A stretch of 64,000 nt of DNA. Origin: Phytophthora sp. 'mugwort' (Eukaryota; Oomycota; Peronosporomycetes; Peronosporales; Peronosporaceae). Shown here piece after piece: positions 11,759 through 22,886 of the stretch. The position numbers were made by a program, and so were the translations under genes. The number at the start of each line of letters is the position of its first letter. Position 1 is the first letter of the stretch. The notes under the pieces were generated by a model. It ran no database searches. It had not been told where the DNA came from and was given only the letters and a program-made list of their open reading frames with translations. The stretch lies in NCBI GenBank assembly GCA_033558025.1, contig JAUCEF010000013.1, positions 1,543,001 through 1,607,000 on the forward strand, in the 5' to 3' direction.

Positions 11759-13484
11759 ATGAGTGCCCAAGTGGTCATCTCGCTTTTGATCGTCGCGTTT
11801 GTGGCCTGTGCTGTGCTTTATGACGTCCAGCTGAGCCCCCAAGGGAAAGCGCTACACTCACGTGCCTACCGGTACGGAAAATGTATCTGTCGCTGGAATT
11901 TGCGTCTGTCTGACACTTTGGTCTACTTTTTGTGATGGTGAAAAGTTGGCGTCGGTTGCAAAATTGGTTCCCGATGGGGATTGCTTACGCCGCATTCTAC
12001 ATGGCAAGGTACAACGTCGCTGCTGGCAACGTGTCAGCTGTGCGTGACAAGCTCGGCTTCTCGTCCTCGTACATGGGCTGGTACGTCTGTTAATGAATAT
12101 TCGTTTTTGATTCCGCGCATATCTGTATGTTACTGTATGTCCATAATTTTAAACTAAAATAATGCATTTTATTCGTTCTTGTGGACTTGTTAGGGTCATG
12201 TCTGCCGGTTCCTGGGCCTACGCCATCAGCGGACCATTTACAGGTCAAATCACCGACCGTATTGGAGGCAAACGTGGCATGCTCGTTGCCTGTGTAGGGT
12301 CAGCAATCTGCAATCTTCTGCTTGGTATCCTCTTCCTATTCAATATGTCAGGCATCGTGCACCAAATACTCTTTGTCCTGCTGTATGCGGCGAACGTGTT
12401 GGTGCAAGGTTTTGGCACCAGTGCAGTCGTCAAGATCAATGCAGCTTGGTATGCAGCAAGTGAACGCGGGATGTTCGCTGGCGTGTTCAACATCATGTTG
12501 ACAAGTGGGTATTACTTTGCATTGGGAACGGGAAGCACCATCATCGAATCGCTGGGTTGGGCGTACGTATTCCTTATCCCAGGTGCCGTGCTACTCAAAA
12601 TGGCACTCGTCATCTCGCGTTACGTCAAGAATTCCCCCGCGGATACACACAATTTTGCTGACAAGCAATTGATTCTTGTCACTCCGCTACAAAAGTCGAA
12701 TGACACGTTTAATAACCCTGTGAAGGGGGCTACATCGACCACGGCTTTGTCGTCTGATGACCAAGTCGAAAACGAAGAAGAGAAGATTCGACTCACGTCC
12801 AAGCAGCAGATGCAGCAGCTCATGCGGAACTATACTTTTCTCGGATACCTCGCGGCCGTGTTCTTCCTCTGCTGGGCTCGTGACGGGTTTCTCAACTGGT
12901 TCCTCTCCTTCTTCGATGCTGTTCGTGAGACGCCACTCTCTTCAAGTGACACGGCAATAATTGGCGGTGCCTGGACCATGGGAGGCTTTGTTGGAGGCAT
13001 TCTCTGCGGCTGGCTTAGTGACGTCATCTTTCACTCGGACCGCGTCATGCCGATCTTCATTTTCTCACTGCTGCAAGCGTTCATGCTCGGCCTACTTTAC
13101 TTCGTCAGCGCTACCTGCAGTGTCACGATGCTTGGTGGTCTCATCTTCCTGGTCAGCGTCTTCTTACTCGGCAACTACACACTACTAAGCTACACCGTTC
13201 CCTCCGACTTGCCTCGTGAGATAGCAGCCGGAGCCGCCGGTATCATGACGGCTGTTGGGTACTTCTCAACAGGACTGTCCGGTGCCATGATGGGAGGTAT
13301 CATTGATGGCGCAGGTTACTTCGTGTGGGCGCTTTCGTTGGTACTAGCATCCGTACTGGCAGGCGTGTTCACCAAGCTCGGCTCCTACTTCTCCGCCAGG
13401 AAGCCAAAGCACCACGCCGTCATTGTTCCCATACCATTAAAAGTCGAAGAGCGCATGCCATTGGCTCCAAAGTCGTCTAGCTAA
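11759..13484 (+). CDS. MFS transporter, organophosphate/phosphate antiporter (OPA)-like
   Basis: Three exons, 11759-11871, 11946-12080 and 12194-13484, join in frame with GT-AG introns of 74 and 113 nt to give 512 aa. The N-terminus has one hydrophobic segment (VVISLLIVAFVACAVLYDV). Next comes WFPMGIAYAAFYMARYNV, which resembles the TM1 signature of the GlpT/UhpT/OPA branch. The loop GQITDRIGGKRGM is the MFS cytoplasmic motif between TM2 and TM3. About twelve membrane helices follow, with a long acidic central loop (about residues 230-265), as is usual for MFS proteins. It probably exchanges a phosphorylated or small organic anion across a membrane; the substrate and membrane are not visible from sequence. 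The ATG at 11759 is chosen because it directly precedes the conserved exon 1. A broken duplicate lies just upstream. Confidence 0.88.
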
Positions 13485-13622
13485 CTAACGAATATGAACC
13501 TACACCTACATTACCTACTGCACCTCTATCGTAATCATTCGGTGGGCGTAATTGGTGTAATACTTAAGTACGAATTGGTCCATGTGAAAATTTCGACAGC
13601 TATTAAAACGTATCGGATAGGG

Positions 13623-14294
13623 ATGTCGAGCGAGCTGCTGGCTTACGAGTTCGTCTGCAAGCTTTCAGAGCTGCCGTGGGGGTCCAAGAGATGTATCGAG
13701 TTGCCGACGTCGCATCGCAGCGTCATGCTGCTTAATCTCCGCGGACAAGTCTTTTGCATGGACCAAGCTTGCTATCGTGAGTACACAGGGGGTTCTCGTG
13801 GTGATACCAGAGGCTAAGCTGTTGTGATGTGCAGACCATGGAGGACCTCTGGTCAATGGAGACATTGAGGAACTAGGCGGCAAGATGACTATCAAATGTC
13901 CGTGGCACGCCTACCACATTGCAGTCGAGACTGGTGAGGGGCTCTACAAGGGCGTGGATATGGCCATGACCCCGTCGGGTAAACTGCAGCCGTCGTCGCC
14001 GAGACTCAAGTCCAAAGGCGTCAAGCAACGCACGCACTTTGTGGAGCTGCGTAATGACGGACAAGATATCTACGTGGCGGACTCCTCTATCGTTCCAGGT
14101 ACTAAGCTACTGAAGGAAAACAAAATGCGGTTGTATTCACCGACTGATTCGCATCAAAATATTGTCCGGTGTCGTATTCTGCCTATTGTATAGGCGCATC
14201 GATGATCGAGTCAGATGTGTACGCGTTCCGCACCGCTAACATCACCGAGCCCGCCAAGAAGGGTGAAGTGCGGATCCACTCACGCTTCGAATAG
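13623..14294 (+). CDS. Rieske [2Fe-2S] domain protein (RFESD-like)
   Basis: Three exons, 13623-13776, 13835-14098 and 14194-14294, give 172 aa. The introns are 58 and 95 nt with GT-AG ends. Splicing restores the first cluster motif C-Y-H-H-G-G-P, whose first His codon is split by intron 1. The second motif is C-P-W-H-A-Y-H in exon 2, so both Cys-His pairs for a 2Fe-2S cluster are present. Exon 3 adds a conserved-looking tail, VYAFRTANITEPAKKGEV. Without the second splice the frame stops at 14193 with a poor-looking end. Small stand-alone Rieske proteins of this type have no known substrate; a redox or electron-transfer role is inferred. No signal peptide is seen. The gene converges on the TAF4-like gene, ends 168 bp apart. 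Confidence 0.85.
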
Positions 14295-14462
14295 CCAGCC
14301 AGCAATGCAAGCCGAGCAGACCAGCAGTAGAGACCATCCTCTGCGAAGAACCACCGCAGCAGGGTGTTTTAATTTATTGCATGCGGCTACAGCTGCCATC
14401 TTTTTGCCAGCCTGGGCCCGTGTCGCGAGTGCCTTTATGTCCTGCAAAGAGACGACCTCAGC

Positions 14463-17400
14463 TCAGAGTAGCGATTTTGTCACGATCCGTGCGGCCTCAG
14501 CACGAACGAAGAGCTTCGGGCGGATGTACGGCTTTTGGCTCAGTAGCCAGTAGTTGGCGTCCTCCATCGTCACTTGGTTGTCAATCTCACGCGGAGCATA
14601 CTTTGCCGAAATGCTCTCGTTAACACGACCATCCACCTTCACCACTCCGCTCTTGTCTTGCTGCAGTAGGCGTTCCTTCAGGTCCTTCACAGCCAGCTCT
14701 TCTACATCCATTTCCGCCTCGTCCCGTTCATCCTGGTTCAGTTTGCTGCGGTCCACCTTCTTGCGCTTCTTGGCACGCTCTTTCTCAATCTGCTCCTCAT
14801 GTTTAGCGTCCTCCAACAGCTGCGATCGCAGCGCCAGATCTTCTTGCCGCAGCTTCGTGAACGAGTCTTCGCAGCTTACACGCAAAATATCCGTCGCAGT
14901 GAGCTCCATGTGACCCCCTGGTCGGCTGGCCATCATCGCTCCAAGTCTCTGAGCTTTCTGCAATGTTTCTAGCGATTGCGCTTGCGAGTCGCCACGCTGC
15001 TTCGAGATCTCCACCATTTCTTCAATCATTTGCTTCAGGTACTCGTGAAGTGCATAAGCCATCACCTCACTGGTTTGGCCTCCAAGCTCGACACCTGACC
15101 GCCGACCAACCTCGCGCATCTGAGTGCGTAGTTTCTCGGAATTAAATAAGTCTTTCTCTACCCACTCTTCTTTCTGGCACGGCAGTTGCTCCACCATGCG
15201 TATGCGCCGCATGCCTCCCTCCATCATAATTCGCCGTTCCGTCCCCAGCTCAATGTTAGTATGTGTTAGTACATCGGCCTCCTTGCGAATGTCCGCAACG
15301 CTGGCCTGAGCGAGTTCCTGACTGACCAAATCCGATGCAGCAGCAATCTGTGCCGCTACCTCCACAGCTGTAGCCTTGCCCCGGCTGGTGGAATTTGTGC
15401 GCGGTTTCTTCAAAGGAGAACGCGGTGTAGGCGACACAGCCGTGATGTTGCGTTTGTTCAATCCCCCGGAAGGCGACGAGGTCACCGCCGAAGTAGCAGC
15501 ATTCACAATGGGGATAGATGTCTTTACAGCTTGTAAGTGCGGCGATGGCGCTAGGCTAGCGCCTGTGGATGTTGGTAAAATCGGCAACAGTCCGATCTTG
15601 CACATCGGGCAGTTTGCGGTGTTGTTCTTCGCCAGACATGTCTTGTGATGCCCATATACTTGCTTGTACGTATTCGCGCGAGCCTGCCAACATCGAAGCC
15701 GCACATAAAATATTAAAATCGACCTCGAAGCCTATCATTAACAAGCACACTACACATACCGGTGGGTTTGGTGAGTTCATCTGCTTCATGATAGCCTTCG
15801 ACTCGGCGCACTCTTCACCAACGGGACATGCACTGGTCGTACACTTCTCTACGTGAAGAATCAATTGCAACAGACGGCCATACTCCTGCGTCATGTTGGC
15901 GGTAACATTCTTCTGCTGAGGTTTAGCAGCAAATGGGATAGCACCTGCCACCGTTGCGGTAGTCGCCATAATATTAAGAGTTGACACTGCAGACGAAGGT
16001 CCGGGCGATGAGCTGTTTGTCCTCGTAATGGACGCGTTCGACCCTTTACGCTTCAGCGGGTGAGCAACAGGGCTCCGACCCGCAGCACTCTTCGGCGATT
16101 TAGTCTTGGCATGCTTCTTGGCTTTGTTTACTGCGGAAGACAAAGGTGTGTTATCGTCATCGTCGTCACTGCCTATACCACGTCTGACGCCTGCAGTTTG
16201 GGCGGCCTTTGCCTTTGCCGCCATTGCTGATTGATTCTGAACATATGTACGCCTCAAGCCATCGCAGAATGGAATCGAGCAGTGGTCCGTAATCCCGACC
16301 ATGCACTCCTTTGCGTGATACTTGACCAATCCCTTCAGTTGTTCGCAATGCGAGCAGCTATTCGCACCTCCACATGACAAGCTATGCTTAAACACACGGC
16401 GGACATCATCACACTTCTTCACTTGACAAGCACCGTGTGCCAGTGAACACGTCGCTGCGTGAGACAGCAGCCGCTTCGCAAACATAATCTTCTCCAGCGC
16501 TTCGTTCCTCGATTGCGCGACAGCTGAAGCATCGGGAGACGAAGTAGTCGCTGCGGTCGTCGTAGAACTGCCTGTAATAGCTGCGGCAATAGTCGTCAGT
16601 TCAGGTTTCATACCAGTCGCGGCAGTGGTAGCAGGAGACGTGCTGACCAATGTCGGCCTCGTAACCTGTGCAGCAATCGACGCCGGCATCGCCACAGGTA
16701 CTGCAGCCAACGTAGGTGGTGCTGCAGCAATAGGCCGGATGTTTGGCGCGATCGCAGTTACCTTCGGTGAGGCCGTCGCTGTCCCTGCAATCGCGGGGGG
16801 CATCCCCACGGTCCTCGCTGCAAGTGTTCGGGCCATCGACCCGGGCGAAGTTGTCGTCGGCAGTCCACCCGCACCAGGTTCCGGTTTCACATTAAAAGCT
16901 CCCTAGATGCCACCAAAGACACCACAAAAGTCAACTCCGAGAGTCCCATGGTTCGCACAGCGTCTCGTTTGTACGTCATAATAGCAATACTTCACCGGTG
17001 TGTTGTTGGTCGGGAAGGTCCTCGTGAGGTCCATTTTCTGAATGACACTAGAGAAGATTGCATCGCCCGCAATGCGCTTGATGATGTCGACAATAGATTT
17101 AATATCATTGCCGTTGCCTTTCCGCATCTCCGAGTGCAGCGTCGCGTACTGCTCCACGGGTAGCATCTGCTTCAGCAACGCAAACATCTGCTGGAACATT
17201 TGCTGACCCGATCCGGGCGCCTGCTTGATGGGTGTGGCAGCCAGCGGCTTGGCTTGCAGCACGGCGGGCGTGGGGGCCAGTGGTTGCGGGCGGATGGGCG
17301 TCACGCCTGCAGACGCCGTGAGGGGTTTAGACACGGGGGCAGTGGGCGTTAATAGCCCCCCTGGGGGTGCTACTGGCGCCGCAGCCAGTGGTACGCCGGT

Positions 17401-17583
17401 ATACGAGCGCATGGCGGGCATGGAGGCTGCGCGTTGAGGGGGCGTTTGCAGGGCCGACAGAGCGCGGTTAGAGGCGGAAAAGGCACGAAGAAATAAGTAG
17501 GCAAGGACACACGTACGGTTCATCTCATCTTCGTCCCCCGAGTCATCACCGCCGTACAGCAGGTCATCAATGGGCGCGCTCAT
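14463..17583 (-). CDS. TAF4: TAF4-like TFIID subunit with RST and two TAZ-type zinc-finger regions
   Basis: Four exons (17583-17517, 17426-16996, 16902-15760, 15683-14463) give 953 aa, with introns of 90, 93 and 76 nt. Residues about 100-150 (ALLKQMLPVEQYATLHSEM to IKRIAGDAIF) resemble the RST domain of plant TAF4. Residues about 301-390 are Cys/His-rich like a TAZ finger (HAATCSLAHGACQVKKC, KYHAKECMVGITDHC). A second such region at about 505-585 is completed by splicing exon 3 (HVEKCTTSACPVGEEC, then HHKTCLAKNNTANCPMC). Residues about 726-790 (LFNSEKLRTQMREVGRRSG to EMVEISKQRG) match the TAF4 histone fold that pairs with TAF12, followed by a basic coiled helix and a conserved tail. Role: scaffold of TFIID in the nucleus. 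TAZ fingers are known from p300/CBP and plant BT proteins, not from textbook TAF4. Two genes read as one is the alternative, but the frames join at canonical splice sites. Confidence 0.85.
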
Positions 17584-17770
17584 AATGCGCACTCGATTAC
17601 CTCGCTCGGGTTCCGTTCCCTCCCTCTTCGGTAATTCGAGAGTAAATGTTTGAGGGGGCCGAAGGGAAACGTAGCGTTGCGCGAAGGTAACAGGGCTTGG
17701 CACCACATCAGTATACGAGGATTTATCCGGATGGTGACACATGAATTTTATCCGGAACACTATAAGTTGG

Positions 17771-18698
17771 GGCACACTCCGCTACAGATTAGATTACCCA
17801 CCCACGTCGGTGGCTGTATCTCAGTCAATTTTTATAGCTAGAATCTGCTGTTTAGATATGCTGTTCGTGCTATTGTCCAGAACCGGCTATATGTGCTAAC
17901 GAGGATGATTTCGACGTACACGGGAGGGCCCCTATACAAGCGTGCGGTTTTAGCACCACGACAGATTAGATCACCCACCTCAGCTAAATTAACTTTAAGT
18001 CTAATGTAACCTAATGAATGTAGCAAGTATTCACAATTGCTTCAATTTCTACTGACGGACAATCTCGTCCGGCCTTCATATGGATAGCAGTGACAAGCTT
18101 GCTACCCTAGACATACTTTATAACCACTAGAATTCAGGTCACTACTACAATCGCTACCATGCGCTCGCAATGTGAGTCACACCTACCTGGAAAAATCCAC
18201 TCATATTGCTACTATATTCCATACAACAATGCCGAATTAGCAACACCTTCAGGGCGAGCTGTGCTAGTCCTCGGTCGTTATTGTCGGCTGTATATAACAT
18301 AACTCCTGGAATACAATCCCTATGGGTGGTAGGGACTAGAAAGAGACACTACAGTTATAGGAGGTTGTCAGCGCCTCAGGGCAGCATCAGGGTGAGTATC
18401 ACCACTAAGCCCATTCATCTGTTGTACTTGTGTGAATACTTGCTACATTCATTAGGTTACATTAGACTTGGGAAAGTTAATTTAGCTGAGGTGGGTGATA
18501 TAATCTGTCGCGGCGCTAAAACCGCACGCTTGTATAGGGGCCCTGCCGTGTACGTCGAAATCGTCCTCCTTAGCACATATAGCCGGTTCTGGACAATAGC
18601 ACGCACAGCATATCTAAACAGCAGATTCTAGCTATAAAATCTGACTGAGTTACAGCCACCGACGTTGGTGGGTGATCTAATCTGTCGCGGAGTGTACC
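17771..18698. mobile_element. Non-autonomous foldback/MITE element with about 265-bp inverted arms
   Basis: Left arm 17771-18035 is the near-complete reverse complement of right arm 18431-18698; about 395 bp lie between. The ends are GGCACACTCCGC and, reversed, GGTACACTCCGC. The flanks are TTG at 17767-17769 and TTG at 18699-18701, a possible 3-bp target duplication, which would fit Harbinger or CACTA-type transposition. A word near each end (acagattagattacccacc) recurs inside the arm at about 17960, so each arm contains its own direct repeat. Open frames inside are by-products of the repeat. The element sits just upstream of the TAF4-like gene's start. Confidence 0.8.
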
Positions 18699-18742
18699 TT
18701 GTTTAGTGAAACATTGGTGAGAAGGAGCAAGGCGTGCTTAAA

Positions 18743-18973
18743 ATGTCGTCAAGGTCGTTCATGCGCGGAAAAGAGCGCGCTGGTAAGTATATATGGCACT
18801 TATTTACCACTGTACATCTAAATGTACATGTTCAAGTGCCGGTCATCGTTTTGGCCATCGGGCAGATCGAGTCACATAAGGACGAGTGGCTCAGACAAGT
18901 GCAAAGCGACGAGGAGTGGACCACTTCAAGCCGCAGGAAGGGCTCATTGGCCCCTAAATTAACGATCGGATAA
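18743..18973 (+). CDS. Small open frame of unknown nature
   Basis: A 76-codon frame from ATG at 18743 directly after the MITE. It ends with a hydrophilic stretch (IESHKDEWLRQVQ, then DEEWTTSSRRKG). A good splice donor (TGGTAAGTAT) lies 40 nt after the ATG, and an in-frame exit at 18836 would remove 54 nt, so it may be the start of a spliced gene whose rest is lost. I recognise no family. It may equally be chance. Confidence 0.2.
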   Translation: MSSRSFMRGKERAGKYIWHLFTTVHLNVHVQVPVIVLAIGQIESHKDEWLRQVQSDEEWTTSSRRKGSLAPKLTIG

Positions 18974-20063
18974 TGCTTCCCACGATTCGTCATATTTTTT
19001 TCACAAAGCTACAACTAACCTTATGCCAATTTCCCGAAAATGAGACATCGGGTCCTGACTACAGTACTGACGACAAAATCCATTAACAACACATTGCGAC
19101 GGTTCTTCGCTATTGAATGCGCTGATATCGGTGGCCACGGGTGCAGCGGTTGCTTGTGTCGTTGCCCAGTTTAGCTCCAGCTCCTTCCTGCAACTGCAAC
19201 GGGAAAGGCACATGTGGAGTCGGTCTTGTGAAATGCTCGCTGTCTGGATCGGAGGATACGTTATTGGATTGGCAAACCGGGAGCGGGAACTTGGCACAAT
19301 CCGTTGGCAATGTACCCACCAGTTATGCTCTTGACCTTCGAAATTAGAAAGCTAGCAACAGTCATACAATGAGCGTCAGATTTAGTGTGTGTTCGTCTGC
19401 AGTTTAAATTTCATTTTGTGGACGAAACAGAAATCCGGCCGGTTCAATCTACGGAACTCACTGGGATCGGATGCCAAGCTGCTACGCTCGAAAAGCAGTC
19501 CGAAAGACCTGACGCCAATGAGATTCGGGTACTGATTCTGGAGCTCGATTGATGGCGTACTCATGCAAGCAGCACTTTAATAGCTTAAAAATGTACGCGA
19601 GCATCTACTCGCCCAAATGTCCAAGGTGTAGTCAAGCACGTAGTTCAGGTCAACAACACCCGCTTCTTGATCTTTGTCCTCGTCGTCCTCATCGTCATCA
19701 CTTGAGCCAAGCCGCAACACTGTCATCCTCATCCTCACCCGAGTCGTACGCTTGATAGTAGATCCCAGTCATTTTACTCTCACATGATCGAGCAGTTCCA
19801 CGAAGCCCACATGGAGGCGAAGCTAACTCCGGACATTTCACCCAAAGCCAAGTTACGTCGCAACATGACACATCTAAAGATCTTCGCACAGCTTTATGAA
19901 GCGAATGCGGGCTCACCAAGGGGCAGAGCAATGATTGACCGTATGATGGATGATGTGAAAATGGTTCAGTTCGATGGGATTCACACGCTGACTTTTGTAT
20001 TCTTCGAACGCCGTTTTCTGCAGTGTTGAAGGATCAAAAACAACTCTGGGGAGCGGCTTCTAC
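18974..20063. other. Unassigned, probably decayed repeat DNA
   Basis: Short frames on both strands only. On the minus strand, about 19620-19740 encodes an acidic run (SSDDDEDDEDKDQEAG) ending at a stop, and 19382-19564 has a 60-codon frame without a domain. On the plus strand 19141-19347 contains CNCNGKGTCG in an otherwise unrecognised frame. None can be joined into a gene. Confidence 0.35.
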
Positions 20064-20474
20064 TCAATTCGGTACCAATACAATGACAAACCCGAAAAAT
20101 GGCTGCTTGCTCAGCACAGCAATCTTTTGTGTAGTTAGCTCGACGTAAGACATCTTCAGAAGGGGCCCGCCCACCTCCTTTGATTTCACGTTTGGATAGC
20201 AGCTAGTGACTAAACGCTGGAAGGTGGGAAGATCAACGATGCGAAATGCTGATCCCGATTCATAAATTAAGTCGGCAACCAGCTTGTTAACTTGATAACT
20301 TGAGCTTGCGAAACGATACAAGGCATTATCGGTAATTCTTCGGAGCCTTCTCCAACACGCTGAAGCATTACAAGGGCTCCATTGCCCAAGCTTTTTCTTC
20401 GAGTCCCCTCCTCTTCGCGCTCGGCAACCGCACGCTGACGCTTTTACTTCTCTACCAGCGTATAACCACCGCAC
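20064..20474 (-). pseudogene. hAT-type transposase fragment
   Basis: The frame reads RFASSSYQVNKLVADLIYES, then GSAFRIVDLPTFQRLVTSC and VGGPLLKMSYVELTTQKI. This is the segment after the BED finger in hAT transposases (the 'PF-ve-p-F' helix region before the catalytic domain). The zinc finger upstream and the catalytic domain downstream are missing. Confidence 0.6.
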
Positions 20475-21196
20475 TTCACCAAATGGCCCTCCAACTTCAG
20501 CGACTTCGGCACTTCACGCTTCCATCATCGCCAGGATCCTCGATAAGCTTCCAGATCTCACTCTTTGGCGGTCCACCGGGCATCGCTGCTCACGAAACGA
20601 CATATTAGTATAACACGATCAGCGATGTACTCACCGTCGCTCTTGTCCTTGTTCGTACCAGCTTAACTCACGGTAACCTTTGCACACGGAGTGCGCACTC
20701 AATCAAGTGAGTGCCGCCAGTAAATCCAGAATTTTAAGAATAAGTCTCAAATAGCGAAATTTTTACTCTTGCGGTTGAGTTTCGTGGTCAATTGCTAGAG
20801 TTTCGTCCGCCAAACACGCGTCGAAAACTGTTCCGTTTCCAAAACTTGTACGAAACTAAACAACACTAAACACACACTAGTCAGATTACACGCGTCATCG
20901 TGTGGATAAACAACCCGAACGCCACGACCGGGTCATCCTGGCCGTCACGACGTCAAACCTCACAGGCGATTGCTCTTCCTAAGTGCCGCCCGATGCGAGC
21001 ATGATCAGCGGTAAGAGCGTCAAGATCAGCTACAATCACATACGCGCTTGAGAGCAGAGCCTCCGAATAAATAATCATATTGCAATTTTACGGTATTGAC
21101 TCCTGATAAGAACTGCTTTTAACAATTTTACGAAAAATGAAGCTATTTATTTTTAGAGTAGCGTAAATAATTTTGTACATCCGGAGGTGAAATTTC
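20475..21196. other. Unassigned spacer
   Basis: No supported feature. It is AT-rich towards 21,180 and could be the 5' flank of the hAT transposase that follows. Confidence 0.35.
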
Positions 21197-21850
21197 ATGC
21201 GTAATTATGCATCCCCTAACGAGAGGTTAAGCCGTCCTCGAGCTTCTGGGCTAGCCGCCGGCTGCACTCCTTACTTCTCAAGCGTCCCCTCGCCACGAAC
21301 CACCACGCCCTTCAATTCTGTCATGTCTCCCATCAAGTTCTCAAGCAAGAGCATTTCCACCTACTTCTTCAAGGTCGTAGTCAACGATGCCAACCAGCCC
21401 ACCGACTATTTCCGCTGCCAATGCGGCACGCTGCGCAAGCAAACCGGAGGCTCGGGCTATAGCAACCTACTGAATCATGTGCGCAAGGAACATCCGGACT
21501 TCGCAATCACTATGGCTGCAAGCTCTCGCTCGGAAGCGCTGACGGCCTTCGTCGACTCGAAGAGCCAGACGTTGTACAACTGGCTAGATTTGGTGATTGA
21601 GTAAAACCTTCCGTTCTCATTTCCAGAGAATGTCACAGTGCATAAATACGTCACGATCCCCCCTCAATTTGTACGGAGCCACTGTTGAAGTACGTACGTC
21701 TCGTCTGCCGTGAGGTAGAAAAGGACATCTCTCAAGCCCTGCCTGCCAAGTTTGGAGCAAAGTTTGACGACTGTACCTTCTAGTCGGAACAGTTCGTGGG
21801 TGTCTTCGCACTCTTCGAACACGACAGCCAAGCTGAAACGGTGCTCCCTC
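21197..21850 (+). pseudogene. hAT transposase, N-terminal half (split by a Gypsy insertion)
   Basis: The frame contains a BED-type zinc finger: TDYFRCQCGTLRKQTGGSGY, then SNLLNHVRKEHPDF, giving C-x-C and H-x4-H ligands. It then reads NWLDLVIE, which ends at a TAA where hAT relatives continue with K-NLPFSFPENVTV. That next part is present in the same frame. After a frameshift near 21,673 the sequence reads YVRLVCREVEKDISQALPAK and, after a TAG, VGVFALFEHDSQAETVL up to the LTR at 21,851. The rest of the gene resumes at 29,955. So it had two nonsense codons, one frameshift and the insertion. Confidence 0.8.
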
Positions 21851-22178
21851 TGTGACGGGGCACACAACACCTTGCGCACAGGAAGTGTGACTTCCGGAGA
21901 GTATACATACTCTCAGTGAACGGCAGTTCACTAGTTCCTGGCCTGTGGGACTGTTACCAAAATTAGGAGATTTAAGACTGAATATATGTATAGGTGACCC
22001 CTTTTAATGCATCTACATACGAACTATTAGTAACCTATAAAGTACCCTAGATGTTATCCTATTGAGTGGCTCTGAGGTATATGTACCATATCTGCGGTAC
22101 CTATCCATGACGTCATTACCGTCGACGTCATAGTGATGTTTGGCCACATCACTTAGTGTACTTGAGTACCCCGTTACA
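21851..22178 (-). repeat. 3' LTR of the nested Gypsy element
   Basis: 328 bp, nearly identical to the other LTR except for a block of about 40 bp missing just before the end. Contains the palindromic stretch tgacgtcattaccgtcgacg. A TATA-like run lies in the U3/R part. Confidence 0.93.
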
Positions 22179-22364
22179 TCTCCCCCACTTAGGTTCGGTT
22201 TACCGACAATCCAGGGCGAGTGAAAGAAAATCTCTGCCTTTAGCTCTCCAAGTCGAATTACATCGACTTCGCTGCAGTTGGCTTCCGCAGCCGGCTCATT
22301 TCCTTTTGAGCCCGAGCACTTCCGCGTGCTCTTCTTCTTCTCGGCTTCCACATCAGCCTCAAGC

Positions 22365-22886
22365 ATGACCAAGACTCGGTCTGGCAGCGGTGCGAAAGCT
22401 CCTGCCAAGCCTGTTGCTTCCAAGCAGCAGGCTAAGAGCTCTAAGCCGTCCGGCAAAGGCTCTGCCGCTAAGGAATCCACCAAGGTGACATCCAAGGTGA
22501 CCCCCCACGCACCTGAAACGCCTGAGGAGGACCCTGAGCTCCTCGTGGACTATGAGGAGGACTCGGACAAGTCTCCTATGCCCTGGGGCGATAACGAAAT
22601 CCCGCTCTTCAAGGGGTCTGACCGCGACCCGAGTCAGTCGGACTCGCTTGGATCCCGTACCCCGCTGTCTAGCCATAACGGCGACGATGGCGACGTGCCG
22701 AAGGCACCCGAGCGTCAGAGGAGCCCGTGCTCATCCAAGGAGGACGAAGAGAAACCTCGTTCTCCGGCCAAGAACTTGACGCTCGCTGAGGCAACTGCCA
22801 GCGTCAAGACTGCAGCAGTCTCGGAAGTCAGCCGTACGCGGCGGACTGCTTCCAGTTCATCGATCGGTGAGGATATGGAACCCTAA
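22365..22886 (+). CDS. Plus-strand (antisense) open frame inside the Gypsy element, unknown
   Basis: A 173-codon frame starting at ATG 22365, 186 bp inside the left LTR and on the strand opposite to gag-pol. The product is basic, then acidic, and rich in Ser, Pro and Lys: it starts MTKTRSGSGAKAPAKPVASK, continues DEDEEKPRSP-like segments (KEDEEKPRSPAKNLTLAEA), and looks disordered with nuclear-signal-like clusters. A homologous reading (KEDEEKPRSPVKNLTLDEA) is kept on the plus strand of the second Gypsy copy at 58.5-58.76 kb. The frame breaks at 22,886 but coding-like sequence continues to about 24.2 kb. No known domain. It could be a captured gene, an antisense regulator, or the gag-like gene of another element. 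Confidence 0.5.
   Translation: MTKTRSGSGAKAPAKPVASKQQAKSSKPSGKGSAAKESTKVTSKVTPHAPETPEEDPELLVDYEEDSDKSPMPWGDNEIPLFKGSDRDPSQSDSLGSRTPLSSHNGDDGDVPKAPERQRSPCSSKEDEEKPRSPAKNLTLAEATASVKTAAVSEVSRTRRTASSSSIGEDMEP

Noticed and set aside
14099..14193. Rieske protein ending RCRILPIV at 14193
   Set aside because: The region fits a GT-AG intron, and the spliced third exon gives a more protein-like, longer C-terminus.
18206..18631. 141-codon open frame on the plus strand
   Set aside because: It lies within the MITE and overlaps its right arm; the sequence is repeated in the left arm and shows no protein domain.
18783..18865. Intron with acceptor ggcag at 18865 in the small frame after the MITE
   Set aside because: Its length of 83 nt would shift the frame into an early stop; only a 54-nt alternative keeps it open, so the gene call stays weak.
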